NCBI RefSeq assembly: GCF_000613345.1
Contig: NZ_BAIS01000018.1
Location: forward strand, 1-44,569
DNA: 44,569 nucleotides
Origin: Prevotella disiens JCM 6334 = ATCC 29426
GTDB taxonomy: Bacteria > Bacteroidota > Bacteroidia > Bacteroidales > Bacteroidaceae
Direction of reading: 5' to 3'
The translations under genes were made by a program, and so were the position numbers. The notes under the pieces were generated by a model that saw nothing but the letters and a program-made list of their open reading frames with translations, did not search any database and had not been told where the DNA came from. Below, piece after piece: positions 43,761 to 44,569 of the stretch (within the stretch, counting starts at the first letter, position 1; each line of letters opens with the position of its first letter).

Positions 43761-44569
43761 TAGCAAAGATAATGAAAGGTTCGGGCTTCAAGGGTGTAAT
43801 CAATTACATCCTTGACCCGAAGAAAGGAACGGAGCTTATAGACTGTTCCGGAGTGCGGACAGACAGTATTAGTCATATTGTCCAAAGTTTCATCGACCAA
43901 ACAGAACTTAATCCGCGAGTGGGTAAGGTTGTGGGACATATCTCCCTAAGTTTCTCTGTACAGGATTCTTCCAAACTCAGTAATGAATGGATGGCGCAGA
44001 TCGCTTGTGAATACATGGAGAAGATGGGAATAAAAGATACGCAGTACATTATCGGTCGCCACTTTGACAAGGAACATCCACATGTTCATATCGCTTTCAA
44101 TCGGATAGATAATAACGGAAAGACTATCTCTGACCGTAACGATAGGTTCAAAAGTGAGAAGATTTGTAAGGAACTGACCACCAAATATGGTTTATACTTT
44201 GCTGATGGCAAAGAGAAAGTCAAAGAGTATCGCTTGAAAGAACCTGATAAGACCAAGTATGAAATCTATCAGACGTTGAAAGCAGAGATTGCTCAGTGCA
44301 GGAATTGGAAAGACCTTCTTGCTCACTTGAAAAAGCAAGATATTGATGTCCGCTTTAAGTTCAAAAGCAACTCACAGGAGGTGCAAGGTATCATCTTTGA
44401 AAAGAACGGTTATCATTTCAACGGTTCAAAGGTGGATAGGGGTTTCAGTTATTCCAAGATAGACTTTGCCCTGCAACAAAATAACAGGGAACACAAACAG
44501 CAGATGCAAGGAACGATAAATCTTATATCTAATGTTGCAAGTGTTACGAGCGAAATTACCAACAACCTC
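43757..44569 (+). CDS. Relaxase/mobilization nuclease, partial at the window end
   Basis: 271 residues are visible; the frame is open to the last base. The start MIAKIMKGSGFKGVINYIL is the Bacteroidota MobB/MbpB beginning, and EHPHVHIAFNRID (H107, H109 and H111) is the metal-binding HxHxH-like motif III of the PF03432 relaxases. It would nick oriT, stay linked to the 5' end and pilot the strand to a recipient, using the conjugation machinery of another element. The C-terminal part lies outside the window. Confidence 0.92.
   Translation, partial: MIAKIMKGSGFKGVINYILDPKKGTELIDCSGVRTDSISHIVQSFIDQTELNPRVGKVVGHISLSFSVQDSSKLSNEWMAQIACEYMEKMGIKDTQYIIGRHFDKEHPHVHIAFNRIDNNGKTISDRNDRFKSEKICKELTTKYGLYFADGKEKVKEYRLKEPDKTKYEIYQTLKAEIAQCRNWKDLLAHLKKQDIDVRFKFKSNSQEVQGIIFEKNGYHFNGSKVDRGFSYSKIDFALQQNNREHKQQMQGTINLISNVASVTSEITNNL

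Larger units (their letters stand above)
39091..44569. mobile_element. Left part of an integrative mobilizable element at tRNA-Leu
   Basis: Immediately after the tRNA 3' end the content changes to an HTH excisionase-like protein, SF3-type helicase, CHC2/Toprim primase, a hairpin of oriT type, MobC and a relaxase, all on the plus strand. This is the content of Bacteroidota mobilizable elements of the NBU kind, and NBU1 is known to insert into the 3' end of a tRNA-Leu gene. No integrase and no conjugation (tra) genes are in view; the right end and second att copy lie beyond the window. The exact left junction cannot be set without that copy. Confidence 0.75.

Overview
The window is a stretch of chromosome from a Bacteroidota species, most likely of the Prevotella group. 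The evidence is consistent across the window: the TAnnTTTG promoter core (usually TATCTTTGC, TACCTTTGC or TATATTTGC) precedes most genes, Shine-Dalgarno sequences are absent, secreted proteins carry Prevotella-type C-terminal tails (YNLSGQ...GVVIKNGKKFIQK), and SecD and SecF are fused. The base composition is AT-rich. No rRNA and no CRISPR array are present.

Layout. 1-5.3 kb: a decayed tail of an LRR-type secreted protein, a secreted GH13 alpha-amylase (-), an ICMT-like membrane methyltransferase (+), an LRR surface protein (+) and a small lysine-rich secreted protein (+). The amylase is bracketed by copies of a hairpin-forming dispersed repeat. 5.4-7.4 kb: two coupled glycosyltransferases (-). 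7.4-8.2 kb: a gene-free stretch holding a likely small structured RNA with its own promoter and terminator. 8.2-14.5 kb: a secreted protein, purL and a two-subunit chromate-type transporter (+). 14.7-20 kb: sucD, sucC, korB and korA (-), which together convert 2-oxoglutarate to succinate through succinyl-CoA with reduced ferredoxin and ATP/GTP gain. 20.5-26.1 kb: a membrane-tethered winged-helix regulator, tRNA-Pro(CGG), a second LRR protein, folP-cdaA and a mannose-1-phosphate guanylyltransferase (+). 26.2-32.5 kb: HIT protein and greA, secDF, and an endonuclease-family membrane protein with a rhomboid protease (-). 32.9 kb: HU (+). 33.5-38.6 kb: a Kup potassium transporter and a two-domain M16 peptidase (-).

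39.0-44.6 kb: tRNA-Leu(CAA), followed directly by the left part of an integrative mobilizable element: an unknown protein, an excisionase-like HTH protein, an SF3-type helicase, a CHC2/Toprim-like primase, a predicted oriT hairpin, MobC and a MobB-type relaxase that runs off the window. No integrase is visible and the right end lies outside.

One feature overshadows the annotation. At least twelve coding or tRNA positions show loss of one unit from a short run (a 1-base loss from a homopolymer, a 2-base loss from a GC run, an 8-base loss from a tandem duplication). They split purL (three times), both transporter subunits, the GT4 glycosyltransferase, greA, the rhomboid, kup (twice), the M16 peptidase and the tRNA-Leu acceptor stem. 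Because all are contractions and they hit housekeeping genes, under-called bases in the sequencing are the simplest explanation. I therefore annotate the genes at full length and mark the breaks. The element at 39.1-44.6 kb and the 14.7-26 kb block show no such breaks in coding sequence.

Three families of non-coding repeats (a 35-bp perfect inverted repeat with an adjoining hairpin module, 22-bp periodic arrays, and a ~95-bp terminator-associated repeat), the candidate RNA at 7.63-7.82 kb and the candidate oriT are the least explained items.
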